Part shown: piece after piece, positions 16,086 through 24,434 of the stretch
Numbering within the stretch: position 1 is the first letter of the stretch
Layout: each line of letters begins with the position of its first letter
Assembly: GCF_017876755.1 (NCBI RefSeq)
Contig: NZ_JAGIOO010000001.1
Coordinates: 5,255,786 to 5,319,785, forward strand
Direction of reading: 5' to 3'
Origin: Crossiella equi
GTDB taxonomy: Bacteria; Actinomycetota; Actinomycetes; Mycobacteriales; Pseudonocardiaceae
Length of the DNA stretch: 64,000 nucleotides
Program-made: the position numbers and the translations under genes
Notes under the pieces: model-generated
Database searches by the model: none
Seen by the model: the letters and a program-made list of their open reading frames with translations, nothing else
What the model was told of the DNA's origin: nothing

Positions 16086-16976
16086 TCACCACGTCCAGCG
16101 GAAGCCGTAGCAGCCTGGGCCGAAGTCCACCGCGACGCCGTGGACCGAGTGCTCCTCGTCCAGGGCTACGGCTTCCGCGCGTTCCAGGCCGTCCTCGGTG
16201 CGCCCGTACCGGTGGCAGCGCGCGGGTGGGGCCGCCGGGTCGAAGCGCACCTCCAGCACGTACTCGCGCACCGGCAGGCGGAACTTGCGCTCGTAGTTCG
16301 TGGCCAGTGGGAACGGGGCTCGGTTGCGCAGCTCGTGCTCGGTGATGATGGTCTCGCCGCGGCGCAGCGGGCGCGGGAACAGCAGCTCCGCCACCAGCAG
16401 GCCGGTGGCCTCGTCCTCGACCTGGCGGCCCACGCGGCAGTGGCGCAGCGCCCGCACCTCGGGCAGCGCGTGGTCATGCTCGTCCAGGTGCAGGATCAGC
16501 ACCCAGCGGTCCGGGCCGTCCGCCTCCGCGCGCAGCACCTGGCGCGAGGTGAACGACAGCTCCTCGCGGTGCGCGCCCACCCGCACGACGTCCTGCTGGC
16601 TCAACCGGGTCAGGCGCTCGTCCCAGCGGGTGTCCAGGGCGCGCACCGCGTCCTCGACCGCCTCCGGCACCGGCCAGAACGCGCCGATACCCGGGGTGTC
16701 CGCCACCCGCCGCAGGCCGCCGCGCGGACGGCGCGGGCCCAGCAGGTCGACCAGCGTGCCCGGGGGCACCGCCAGCACCTCTTCCAAGTGCCGCAACGTG
16801 ACCAGGGAGTCCTGGCGCTCCGGACGGCTGCGCCCGCTCTGCCAGTAGCTCAGGGTGGCCACCGACACCGAACGCCCACGCTGCCGCAGGTGTTCGCGCA
16901 GCCGGTGCAGGCCGAGACCCCTGCGCGCGATCGCCTCGCGCAGGGCGGCGGCGAATGGCTCGTGCGCGGCCTCCAC
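16086..16976 (-). CDS. XRE-type helix-turn-helix regulator, 296 aa
   Basis: The N-terminal part (FAAALREAIARRGLGLHRLR, then VSVATLSYWQSGRSRPER) is a helix-turn-helix of the lambda-repressor class. The remaining 200 residues include LRRVADTPGIGAFWPVP and a strand-rich C-terminal half (EYVLEVRFDPAAPPARCHRYG). I do not recognise that part. It starts at GTG and faces the protease gene convergently with a 4-bp gap. The PP2C-like gene behind it is on the same strand, 17 bp upstream. Targets are unknown. Confidence 0.75.
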   Translation of the reverse strand: MEAAHEPFAAALREAIARRGLGLHRLREHLRQRGRSVSVATLSYWQSGRSRPERQDSLVTLRHLEEVLAVPPGTLVDLLGPRRPRGGLRRVADTPGIGAFWPVPEAVEDAVRALDTRWDERLTRLSQQDVVRVGAHREELSFTSRQVLRAEADGPDRWVLILHLDEHDHALPEVRALRHCRVGRQVEDEATGLLVAELLFPRPLRRGETIITEHELRNRAPFPLATNYERKFRLPVREYVLEVRFDPAAPPARCHRYGRTEDGLERAEAVALDEEHSVHGVAVDFGPGCYGFRWTW

Positions 16977-16993
16977 ACCCGAAGGCTAGGCCG

Positions 16994-17842
16994 TCAGAAG
17001 CGCGGGAACCAGTCGTCGTCGAAGTGGACCAGCACCAGGCTCTGGTCGTCGTGGCGCTTCGGGCGCGGCCACTTGCGGCCGTCCGGATCGGACTCCTCGG
17101 CCTTGCGCACCGCGTCCAGCACGGTGTGCAGCCCGTCCTGCACGGCCTGGTCGTACAGCGCGGTCCAGTCGGCGAACACGCCGTAGTCCTCAACCCCGCA
17201 GGAGACCCCGTCGCTGGCCATCACCACGGCCTGCACCTGGTCGCGCATCCAGGTGGCGCGCATCGCCTGCTTGGCCGCGTCCGGGTCGGCCTCGGCCACC
17301 CAGAACCCGCCCTGCCGGTTGCGGTACGCGCCGACCTCGCCCGCCGAGGCCCGCAACGCCTCGGTGTGCGTGCTGGTGAAGCCCTCGCCGTCCCGCAGCT
17401 GCTCGCGGTAGCCGGTGCGCCGGGGCACCGACAGGTTGGCCAGGCGGTTGTCGGAGAGCACGTGCACATCGCCCACGGTGAAGGCGACCACCGGGCTGTC
17501 CGCCAGCACCAGGGCGTCCACGCGCTCGGCGTCCCAGCGCACCACGGCGACCGTGCTGGACGGCGCCTTGCCCGGCTCCAGGTCGTGGTCGGCGGCCACC
17601 TGGCTGATGCAGGAGGCGAGCAGCTCGGCCAGGTCGATGTCCGGCTGCGCGGTCAGCTGTCGGCGCAGCCGGTCGCCGAGCCGTTCGGCGTACCAGCCGC
17701 CGGTGTGGCGGCTGGGTTCCAGCTGGGTGGCCCCGTCCAGCAGCACCACCGCGTTGGGCAGCACCACGATGCGGTCCTCGCTCTCGGCGAACCCGCCGGT
17801 CAGCTGGACGCCTGGCCGTTCCGCCATCTCGATCGCAGGCAC
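16994..17842 (-). CDS. PP2C-like serine/threonine phosphatase domain protein
   Basis: The protein is 282 aa from the second of two tandem GTG codons; a TAGTGT hexamer ends 7 nt before it, suggesting a leaderless start. PP2C-like metal-site motifs are VVLLDGATQ, SSTVAVVRW, VMASDGVS and HDDQSLVLVHF. It would dephosphorylate protein Ser/Thr residues in the cytoplasm. Spacing between motifs departs from classical PstP-type enzymes, and the first Asp motif lacks the usual DGMGG, so activity is not certain. No kinase gene is adjacent. Confidence 0.72.
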   Translation of the reverse strand: MPAIEMAERPGVQLTGGFAESEDRIVVLPNAVVLLDGATQLEPSRHTGGWYAERLGDRLRRQLTAQPDIDLAELLASCISQVAADHDLEPGKAPSSTVAVVRWDAERVDALVLADSPVVAFTVGDVHVLSDNRLANLSVPRRTGYREQLRDGEGFTSTHTEALRASAGEVGAYRNRQGGFWVAEADPDAAKQAMRATWMRDQVQAVVMASDGVSCGVEDYGVFADWTALYDQAVQDGLHTVLDAVRKAEESDPDGRKWPRPKRHDDQSLVLVHFDDDWFPRF

Positions 17843-17878
17843 CACCGGGACACTAGTGCGAAAGCGGCGAAAAGCCTG

Positions 17879-18526
17879 CTACTGAGCCGTTTTCCACTCG
17901 CAGGGAGTACGCAGCGCCACGAACGGCACAAAGAACTGAGCCAACGGGCCGATCGTGATCGCGTAGAGCAGCGTGCCGAGGCCGACCGTGCCGCCGAGCA
18001 GGAACCCGATCGCCAGCACCGCCAGCTCGATCCCGGTGCGCACCAACCGCAGCGACCAGCCGGTGCGCGCGGCGATCCCGGTCATCAGGCCGTCGCGCGG
18101 GCCCGGGCCGAGGCGGGCACCGATGTAGGCCGCGGTGGCCAAGCCGTTCAACACCACGCCGGAGACCAGGAAGACCACCTGGAGCCACAGCGCCGAGGGC
18201 ACGGGCAGCAGCCACAGCGCGCCGTCCACCGCGAACGCGATCACCGCCACGTTGGCCACCGTGCCCAGGCCAAGGCGCTGCCGCAGCGGTAACCAGGCGA
18301 GCAGCACCAGCACGCCGGTGATCGCCGTGACAGTGCCGAAGCTGACCGGGATGTGCCTGGTCAGGCCTTCGTGCAGCACGTCCCACGGGTCCAGGCCGAG
18401 GCCCGCGCGCACGAGCAGCGCCATGCTCGCGCCGTACAGCAGCAGACCGCCGAACAGCTGGGAGAACCGCCGGACCGGGCGCAGCGAGACCGGCAGCGGG
18501 TGCAGGGGGATCGTCGGGGAGGCCAT
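17879..18526 (-). CDS. yczE: YczE/YitT-type integral membrane protein
   Basis: The product has 215 aa with about five to six hydrophobic helices and the family signature ALLVRAGLGLDPWDVLHEGL near the N-terminus, then GPRDGLMTG. The biochemical role of YczE proteins is not established. The gene is divergent from a MocR-type regulator with a 62-bp intergenic region, a layout reported for yczE and the YczR regulator in many bacteria. Regulation by that neighbour is therefore likely. Confidence 0.85.
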   Translation of the reverse strand: MASPTIPLHPLPVSLRPVRRFSQLFGGLLLYGASMALLVRAGLGLDPWDVLHEGLTRHIPVSFGTVTAITGVLVLLAWLPLRQRLGLGTVANVAVIAFAVDGALWLLPVPSALWLQVVFLVSGVVLNGLATAAYIGARLGPGPRDGLMTGIAARTGWSLRLVRTGIELAVLAIGFLLGGTVGLGTLLYAITIGPLAQFFVPFVALRTPCEWKTAQ

Positions 18527-18545
18527 GTGGTCATCGTGAGCGGGG

Positions 18546-18585
18546 ATTGGCCTTCAGTTCGAGGGCCAATGCTGAGAAAGTGGCC
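18546..18585. promoter_or_regulatory. Inverted repeat in the yczE/MocR divergent region
   Basis: ATTGGCC (18546-18552) and GGCCAAT (18564-18570) form a perfect 7-bp inverted repeat with 11 bp between arms; a third TGGCC follows at 18581-18585. Arms 18 bp apart, start to start, and a third element suit a dimeric MocR regulator that reads direct or inverted half-sites. Confidence 0.5.
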
Positions 18586-18588
18586 CAC

Positions 18589-20025
18589 ATGAGTCCGGAA
18601 CCGCCGCCAGGTGGCCGTATCTCGGCGGGCCGGTTGGCCGACCTGCTCGGCTGCTGGCGCAACGGCGAGCACCGCGCCCAGTCCGCCGACCTGGCTGCCG
18701 CCCTGCGCCTGCTCGTACTGGAGGGCCGCCTGCCCGCCGGGACCCGGCTGCCCGCCGAACGCGAGCTGGCCCAGGCGCTGCGCCTGAGCCGCACCACGGT
18801 CACCGCCATGCTGGACCGGCTGCGCGAGCAGGAGGTGGTGGCCAGTCGCCGGGGCGCGGGCTCCTGGGTCACGCTGCCCGGCACGCCCCGCGCACCCCAG
18901 CCGTGGACCGACGGCAGCGCGATCAACATGGCCCAGGCCAGCCCGGTCGCGCCGCCCGAGGTGCTCGCCGCGGCCGCCACCGTGCCCGGCCGCCTGGCCG
19001 AGTTCCTCACCGGACCCGGCTACACCACGCTCGGCATGCTGGAGCTGCGGGAGCGGATCGCGGAGCGGTTCACCCGGCGCGGCCTGCCCACCAGCCCGGA
19101 CCAGGTCATGGTCACCGGCGGCGCCCTGCACGGGCTGTCCCTGGCCCTGCGGCTGCTGGTCATGCCCGGCCAGCGCGTCCTGCTGGACAACCCGACCTAC
19201 GCGAACGCGGTGGACGGCATCCGCGCCGTGCACGCCCAGCCGGTCCCGGTGGCGCTGGCCCCGGACGGCTGGGACCTCGCCGGGCTGGAGGCCACCCTGC
19301 GCCAGGTCGCACCGAGGCTGGCCTACCTGATCCCGGACTTCCACAACCCGACCGGACTGCGCATGTCCGCCGCCGACCGCGAGCAGCTGGCCGCCGCGCT
19401 GCGCCGCACCCGGACCACCGCCCTGGTGGACGAGACCCTGGTGGAGCTGGACCTCGACGGTGATCCGGTGGCCGGACCGCCGCCGCTGGCCGCGTTCGCC
19501 GAGCAGCAGGTGATCACCATCGGCTCCTCCTCCAAGGCGGTGTGGGGCGGGCTGCGGGTCGGCTGGCTGCGGGCGAGCCCGGACCTGATCCGGCAGCTGG
19601 CCCAGGCGCGCACCTCGCTCGACCTCGGCTCCTCGGCGCTGGACCAGCTCACGCTGGTGGAGGTGCTGCGCGAGCCGGAGCCGATGCTGCGGCGTCGCCG
19701 GGCCCGGCTCGCGGCGGGGCGGGACGCGCTGCTGGCCGCGCTCGCCGAGCACCTGCCGACCTGGCGCGTGCAGCGGCCCGCCGGGGGCGTGAGCCTGTGG
19801 TGCGAGCTGGACGGGCCGGTCAGCACCCGGCTGGCCGCCGCCGCGGTCAACCACGGCGTGCACCTGGTGCCGGGCGCGCGGTTCGCGGTGCAGGGCGGGC
19901 TGGAGCGGTGGATCCGGCTGCCGTACACGCAGGAGCCCGCCGTGCTGGAGGAGGCGGTGCGCCGGATCGCCCGTGCCGCGGCCACGTTGAGCGACCCGGG
20001 CGTAGAGGCGCCGACCGTGGCCTGA
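18589..20025 (+). CDS. MocR/GntR-family regulator with aminotransferase-like domain (YczR-like)
   Basis: The protein has 478 aa. Residues about 30-95 form a GntR winged helix (LPAERELAQALRLSRTTVTAMLDRL). The rest is a fold type I PLP domain with FHNPTGL and the Lys of GSSSKAVWGGLRVGW, which should bind PLP as an internal aldimine. Such proteins regulate neighbouring genes in response to PLP or amino-compound ligands. The divergent yczE gene makes it a YczR-subfamily candidate. ATG 18589 has only a weak ribosome site (GAGAAAG). A strong terminator follows the gene. Confidence 0.88.
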   Translation: MSPEPPPGGRISAGRLADLLGCWRNGEHRAQSADLAAALRLLVLEGRLPAGTRLPAERELAQALRLSRTTVTAMLDRLREQEVVASRRGAGSWVTLPGTPRAPQPWTDGSAINMAQASPVAPPEVLAAAATVPGRLAEFLTGPGYTTLGMLELRERIAERFTRRGLPTSPDQVMVTGGALHGLSLALRLLVMPGQRVLLDNPTYANAVDGIRAVHAQPVPVALAPDGWDLAGLEATLRQVAPRLAYLIPDFHNPTGLRMSAADREQLAAALRRTRTTALVDETLVELDLDGDPVAGPPPLAAFAEQQVITIGSSSKAVWGGLRVGWLRASPDLIRQLAQARTSLDLGSSALDQLTLVEVLREPEPMLRRRRARLAAGRDALLAALAEHLPTWRVQRPAGGVSLWCELDGPVSTRLAAAAVNHGVHLVPGARFAVQGGLERWIRLPYTQEPAVLEEAVRRIARAAATLSDPGVEAPTVA

Positions 20026-20040
20026 CCTGGGCATAAAAGG

Positions 20041-20077
20041 AGCCCCGGTACCGCGGGGGCAACGCGGTACCGGGGCT
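20041..20077. terminator. Perfect 15-bp stem terminator
   Basis: AGCCCCGGTACCGCG pairs perfectly with CGCGGTACCGGGGCT around a 7-nt loop, 15 bp after the MocR-type gene stop. There is no T tract, but the stem strength and position between convergent genes fit a bidirectional terminator. Confidence 0.7.
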
Positions 20078-20297
20078 GCGCACCCATCCCGGTCGGGCGC
20101 GGTCGATCGGGATGGGGGATCTGGGGGTGCGGGACCCGGGGATCTCGCCACGACCGTCGGCGCGACCTGCGAGAACGCAGTCGCTGCGACAACGGGGGCG
20201 GATCACTGGGACACGCGGGGTGGAACTGGGGGAAAGGGTGCGGCAGAAGGCCGCGGGAGCACGCCACGCAGACCGGTGGCGTGGTGCTGAGCGTCGC

Positions 20298-21140
20298 TCA
20301 GTCGGGTGAGGTGGGCGGCAGGCCCGGGGTGTTGTGCGTGGAGCCCGCGTTGCGCGGGTGCTCCACCGTCACCAGGCTCGGCTTCGGCAGCTGCGGCAGC
20401 CCGGTGGTGACCATGGCGGTGGCGCCGCGGGCGCCGCCGTTGTCGCTGATGGAGCCACTGCCGCCGGTGGAGGCGTTGTTGCCCGGCGCGGACGGCGTGG
20501 GGTGGCGCGGTTCGTGGGTCGGCAGGTCGACGTCGCGGTCGACGCCACGGTCAGGCGCCGGCGGTTCCACGAGCTGTGGGACCGCGGTCCTGACCGTGGC
20601 GACCGGCCGAGCGGGAGGACCGGGCGCGATCTCCGGTTCCGGCTCGACGACGGGGGCCGGTGCGGGAGCGGGCAGCTCGACCGCGGGTGGCGGGGCGGGC
20701 GCGGGTGGCGGGACCGGGCGCACGGCGCTGGCCGACCCGCCCGTGCTGCGGCGGGTGGCGCGGTTGACCGTGGTGCTGCCGCCGGTGCTGTCCGGGCTGG
20801 GGGTGAGGACCTCGTCCGGCTCGGTGGTGCGGGTCCCGTCCTCGTCCGCGTCCTCGGTGACCAGTGTGGTGAGGGTGCTGACCGGCTCGCGGCCGAGCTT
20901 GGCGAGCGTGCGCTCCTTGATGCGTTCGCCCAGGTCATCGGCCTGTGTGACGGATCCCGTCGCGCTCGACGGGCTCAGGAGGTCGGTGGGGGCGGGCGCC
21001 TCGTCGGCGTGGGCGACAGCGGCTCCGGCCAGCCAGGCAACCGCAGCCAGGCCACCGGCAGCGGCCAGCCGGAGGGAGGCAACGCGCAGCCTCTCTCCCC
21101 AGCTGCGCACCACCCCGGCGCTGGTCACCGTCACCACCAC
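20298..21140 (-). CDS. Secreted Pro/Ala-rich low-complexity protein
   Basis: The protein has up to 280 aa; the start is one of three tandem GTG codons. A signal peptide (LRLAAAGGLAAVAWLAGAAV, then AHA) is followed by a short helical stretch with LGERIKERTLAKLG and a long Pro-, Ala- and Glu-rich region with VRPVPPPAPAPPPAVELPAP, ending in a Gly/Ser/Asn-rich tail. No catalytic or cell-wall-sorting motif is visible. It is probably an exported, extended wall or surface protein of unknown role. It is divergent from the sigma factor gene. Confidence 0.6.
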   Translation of the reverse strand: MVVTVTSAGVVRSWGERLRVASLRLAAAGGLAAVAWLAGAAVAHADEAPAPTDLLSPSSATGSVTQADDLGERIKERTLAKLGREPVSTLTTLVTEDADEDGTRTTEPDEVLTPSPDSTGGSTTVNRATRRSTGGSASAVRPVPPPAPAPPPAVELPAPAPAPVVEPEPEIAPGPPARPVATVRTAVPQLVEPPAPDRGVDRDVDLPTHEPRHPTPSAPGNNASTGGSGSISDNGGARGATAMVTTGLPQLPKPSLVTVEHPRNAGSTHNTPGLPPTSPD

Positions 21141-21187
21141 CTACCGATCACCGGACGACGTGCGGAAGACATACATGGAGAGTGCGT

Positions 21188-21199
21188 CAACCATGGTTG
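21188..21199. promoter_or_regulatory. 12-bp perfect palindrome in a divergent intergenic region
   Basis: CAACCATGGTTG is a perfect palindrome about 50 bp upstream of the secreted-protein gene and 220 bp before the sigma factor gene. It may be an operator. No regulator can be assigned. Confidence 0.3.
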
Positions 21200-21418
21200 G
21201 CCCGTTTGGCCTCTTACGCGAGCGTACTGGCTGGTTAGCACCCGGAAGTGGGTCGTGTTGCTCCAGATGGGCACAAACGATCACCCTCTGTGGACAGTCC
21301 CGGTGGGGTCCTTCGCTCGGGTGACGAGCCCCCACCATCGGGCGTCTTACGGATCCGTCCGGTTCTGGTTCTCCCTCCAAGCCCGCGAGCAGCATCCGCC
21401 GCGAGGGGAGAACGCACG

Positions 21419-21931
21419 ATGCACAGTTGGACGGAACTGGTCGACCGCTACGCCGGGCTGGTGTGGGCGGTCGCCCGCTCGCACAGCCTGACCGGCCACG
21501 AGGCCGCCGACGTCAGCCAGACCACCTGGCTGCGCCTGGCCGAGCACCACCACCGCCTGCACCGGCCGGAGCGCGTGCAGGCCTGGCTGGTCACCACCGC
21601 GCGCCGGGAGTCGTTGCGCGTGCTCGCATCCCGCCGCCGCGAGCGCGCCACCGACCACACCGACCTGGCCCGCATGCGACGGGGTGTGGACCGCGACACC
21701 GCCGACCTCGTGGTCGACGCCGACGCGGCCACCCGCCTGTGGCGCGCGTTCGCCCAGCTGCCGCTGCGCTGCCGCCAGCTGCTGTGGATCGCCGCGTACG
21801 CGCCGGACCTGCGCTACGCCGAGGTGGCCGGGCTGTTGGACATGGCCGTGGGCAGCATCGGCCCGACCCGGGGCCGCTGCCTGGCCGCGCTGCGCCGTCG
21901 GCTGGGCAGCGAGCTGGAGGTGGCGGGATGA
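21419..21931 (+). CDS. Sigma-70 family (ECF-like) factor, first gene of a CHAT operon
   Basis: The 170 aa protein starts at ATG after CGAGGGGAG. Region 2 is seen in WTELVDRYAGLVWAVARSHS and ADVSQTTWLRLAEH (about residues 4-45), with RPERVQAWLVTTARRESLRV after it. Region 4 covers about 115-160 (LPLRCRQLLWIAAYA, then YAEVAGLLDMAVGSIGPTRG). It should direct RNA polymerase to a limited set of promoters. Its stop overlaps the next gene's ATG as ATGA. No classical membrane anti-sigma factor is encoded beside it; the two coupled downstream products take that position. Confidence 0.88.
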   Translation: MHSWTELVDRYAGLVWAVARSHSLTGHEAADVSQTTWLRLAEHHHRLHRPERVQAWLVTTARRESLRVLASRRRERATDHTDLARMRRGVDRDTADLVVDADAATRLWRAFAQLPLRCRQLLWIAAYAPDLRYAEVAGLLDMAVGSIGPTRGRCLAALRRRLGSELEVAG

Positions 21932-22320
21932 GCGAGGACCGCCTGTTCCAGGACCTGAGCACGCTGATCGACACGAACGACCCGGTCCCGCCGGAGCTCC
22001 GCGAGCGGGCCAAGGCGATCCGCCCGACCGGCGAACCCGTCCTGCTGCGCGAGCACGACGCCGCCGACGGCAGGCGCGCGGGCGAGGACGTGGTCCTGTT
22101 GCGCGCCTTCGGGGTCACGCTCCGCCTGGAGCTGGGCGAGGAGTTCACCGGTGTGGTCACGGGTGCGGCGGGCCGGATCGAGGTCCGCACGCCGGACGGC
22201 TCCCGCTTCGCCGAGATCGGCGCGGACGGCCGGTTCACGGTCCCGGACGTCCCGCGCGGCCCGGTGAGCCCGAGGGTGCACGGCGAGGCCTTGCTGGTGG
22301 GGGAGTGGTTCACGTGGTGA
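21928..22320 (+). CDS. Small soluble protein between sigma factor and CHAT protease
   Basis: The 130 aa protein follows GGAGGTGGCGGG and overlaps both neighbours (ATGA in front, GTGA behind). The N-terminal 35 residues are helical and acidic (LFQDLSTLIDTNDPVPPELR); the rest is rich in short strands (VTLRLELGEEFTGVVTGAAG, IEVRTPDGSRFAEIG). There are no membrane helices, metal motifs or known catalytic residues. Fixed between a sigma factor and a protease, it could be an anti-sigma factor or adaptor, or the protease substrate. This is inference from position only. Confidence 0.75.
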   Translation: MSEDRLFQDLSTLIDTNDPVPPELRERAKAIRPTGEPVLLREHDAADGRRAGEDVVLLRAFGVTLRLELGEEFTGVVTGAAGRIEVRTPDGSRFAEIGADGRFTVPDVPRGPVSPRVHGEALLVGEWFTW

Positions 22321-24434
22321 CGCTGGCCGAACGGGCGACCGGGTCCCCGAGAACCGTGCTGCGCCAGGCTTTCCAGGATCTTCCGACGGCCCGGGGCGAC
22401 GACCGCGCCCGCCGCCGCCTGGCCGCCTGCCTGGCACACGTGGAACTGGGCGAACCGATCCCGGCCCACCGCCAGGCCCGCCTGGCCCTGGCCGGGGCCG
22501 TGGATCCCGTGCTGCGGGCGGAGATCCGGCTGGCGAGGGCCTGGCTGGCGGTGGAGACGGGCCGTCCGCGTGCGGCACTGTCCGAACTGGACGAAGCCAC
22601 TCCGCTGACGGGACTGGCCCGGACCAAGGCGGACTTCCTGCGCGCGGCAGCCAACTACGCCCTCCGCGAACCACTGGACCTGGGCCGCGCGGTCACCGAA
22701 CTGGCGCCGGAACCCCGCTGGCAGGCCAACGCCCTGATCATCCGAGGCGCCGACGCCTGCCACCGGGGCCGCCCGGCGGAGGGCAGCGCGGACTTCGCCA
22801 GGGCGGCCGAACTCCTGACCGAGATCGGCCTCCCGGACCGGGCGGCGGTCTGTCTGCACAACCAGGGCTTCGCCCAGCTGCGCATGGGCAACCGCCGGGC
22901 GGCCCTGGCCCTGTTCGACCGCGCGGCGGTGGACCCGCACCAGCACCCGGAGGTGCTGCTGGACCGCGCGGAGGCACTGGCCGATGCCGGGGCGGCCCTG
23001 GCGGCGTTGCGGCGGGCGGAGTCCCTGCTGACGGCGCTGGGCCGGGAGCGGAAGCTGGTCGAGGCGAAGATCCGCATCGCCCAGCACCTGCTCGGGAGCG
23101 GGGATTTCGCGGGGGCGGAGCAGGCGGCCGGGGAAGCCCGGCGGCTGTTGCGGGCCCAGCGGCGGCCTGCTTGGGCGGTGCTGGCTCAGGTGGTTGAGCT
23201 TCGGGCCCGGGTTCGGGACGGGCGGGAGCTGGTTGGGCCGGGGTGGGACCAGAGTGCCGCGCAGGTGCGGGAGTGGCCCGAGATCCCGGTTCAGCCGGTG
23301 GGACCGGCCCTGCCCCGGGCGCTACGCCCCCGTGAGCTGGCGCGAGTGGCCGACCGGTGTGCCGCGCTCGGCTGGCCCGCCGAAGCCGACGAGCTCCGCC
23401 TGGCCGCGGGCCGGGTGGCCAGTGCCCTCGGTGATCCCTTCGCCGAGGAGCTGCTGGCCCGGGTCCGCACCCCCGCTGTCCGCTGGCGGGCCCAAGCAGA
23501 GCTCGCCAGCGGCCCGGCCGCACAGCGGATCTGCCGCCGCGGCCTCCGGGAGCGGCGTGACCCGGAGCTGCTCGCCATCGGCCTGCGCGAAGCGCTCCGG
23601 GGCGGTGAGGCCCGAGCCGTGGCCGAGTGGGTCCGGCGTGGCCGGGGCAGCTCGACGCCCGGGCTGGAGTACTTCCTCTTCCAGGACTGGCTGTGGCTGG
23701 CCTGGTCGGGGCGGGTGTGGCGGTTGGTGCCGGCGGCCGTGTTGTCGCAGGAGCTGGCGGTGTTGCGCCTGAGCGGGCAGGGGCTGGACCGGATCCAGGA
23801 GCTCCTGCTCCCGGAGATTCCCGAAGGACCCGTCGAGGTGGTGCCCTGCCGAGAAGTCACCGCCGTGCCCTGGGGTGCCTTGCCCGGGTTGGCGGGCCGG
23901 GAGATCCGGGTCCGCACCCCCGGCTGGCGGCCCGGTGTCCGGCGGGACGCGCCGCCGCTGTGGGTTGCCGGACCCGGGCTTCCTGGAGCCGAGGCCGAGG
24001 TGCGAGGACTGCATGCCGAGTTCGGGGGCACGTTGCTCGTCGGGGCCACCGTGGGCGCGGTGCTGCGGGCCGTCGCGCGGGCCGGGACCGTGCACATCGC
24101 CGCGCACGGGCGGCACTACGCCGGTGGGGTCGAGCTGGCAGACGGGGTGTTGGCCCTGGCCGAGGTGTTCGGGCGGGCCGGTGGGGTGGTGGTGCTCGCC
24201 GCGTGTGGAGCCGGGCGCGGGGTGTGGGAGGGGGCCGGGACCGTGGTGGCCCCCGTGCTGGACCTGCCCGATGCCGGGGTGCCGTTCGCGGGGTTCCACC
24301 GGGGTCTTGCCCGGGGCCGGGCCCCCGCCGCGTTGGTCGGGCGGGGGCTCGGGCAGTGGGGGTTCGTGTGTCAGGAACCGAGCTTGGCCAGGCGGAGCAG
24401 GGCTTCGTCCAGGACCTCGTCGCGCTTGCAGTAG
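22317..24434 (+). CDS. TPR-CHAT (caspase-like) protease
   Basis: From GTG 22317 the protein is 705 aa. The first 280 residues or so are alpha-helical repeats of TPR type (HNQGFAQLRMGNRRAALALF is one unit). The C-terminal CHAT domain has the expected dyad His597 (HIAAHGRHY) and Cys630 (VLAACGAG) in the right order and spacing. CHAT proteases cleave partner proteins in regulated, separase- or caspase-like ways. The start overlaps the preceding stop, so all three operon genes should be made together. The last 21 residues lie antisense to the conserved end of the aminotransferase gene (64-bp overlap) and are probably a non-functional tail. Confidence 0.85.
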   Translation: MTLAERATGSPRTVLRQAFQDLPTARGDDRARRRLAACLAHVELGEPIPAHRQARLALAGAVDPVLRAEIRLARAWLAVETGRPRAALSELDEATPLTGLARTKADFLRAAANYALREPLDLGRAVTELAPEPRWQANALIIRGADACHRGRPAEGSADFARAAELLTEIGLPDRAAVCLHNQGFAQLRMGNRRAALALFDRAAVDPHQHPEVLLDRAEALADAGAALAALRRAESLLTALGRERKLVEAKIRIAQHLLGSGDFAGAEQAAGEARRLLRAQRRPAWAVLAQVVELRARVRDGRELVGPGWDQSAAQVREWPEIPVQPVGPALPRALRPRELARVADRCAALGWPAEADELRLAAGRVASALGDPFAEELLARVRTPAVRWRAQAELASGPAAQRICRRGLRERRDPELLAIGLREALRGGEARAVAEWVRRGRGSSTPGLEYFLFQDWLWLAWSGRVWRLVPAAVLSQELAVLRLSGQGLDRIQELLLPEIPEGPVEVVPCREVTAVPWGALPGLAGREIRVRTPGWRPGVRRDAPPLWVAGPGLPGAEAEVRGLHAEFGGTLLVGATVGAVLRAVARAGTVHIAAHGRHYAGGVELADGVLALAEVFGRAGGVVVLAACGAGRGVWEGAGTVVAPVLDLPDAGVPFAGFHRGLARGRAPAALVGRGLGQWGFVCQEPSLARRSRASSRTSSRLQ

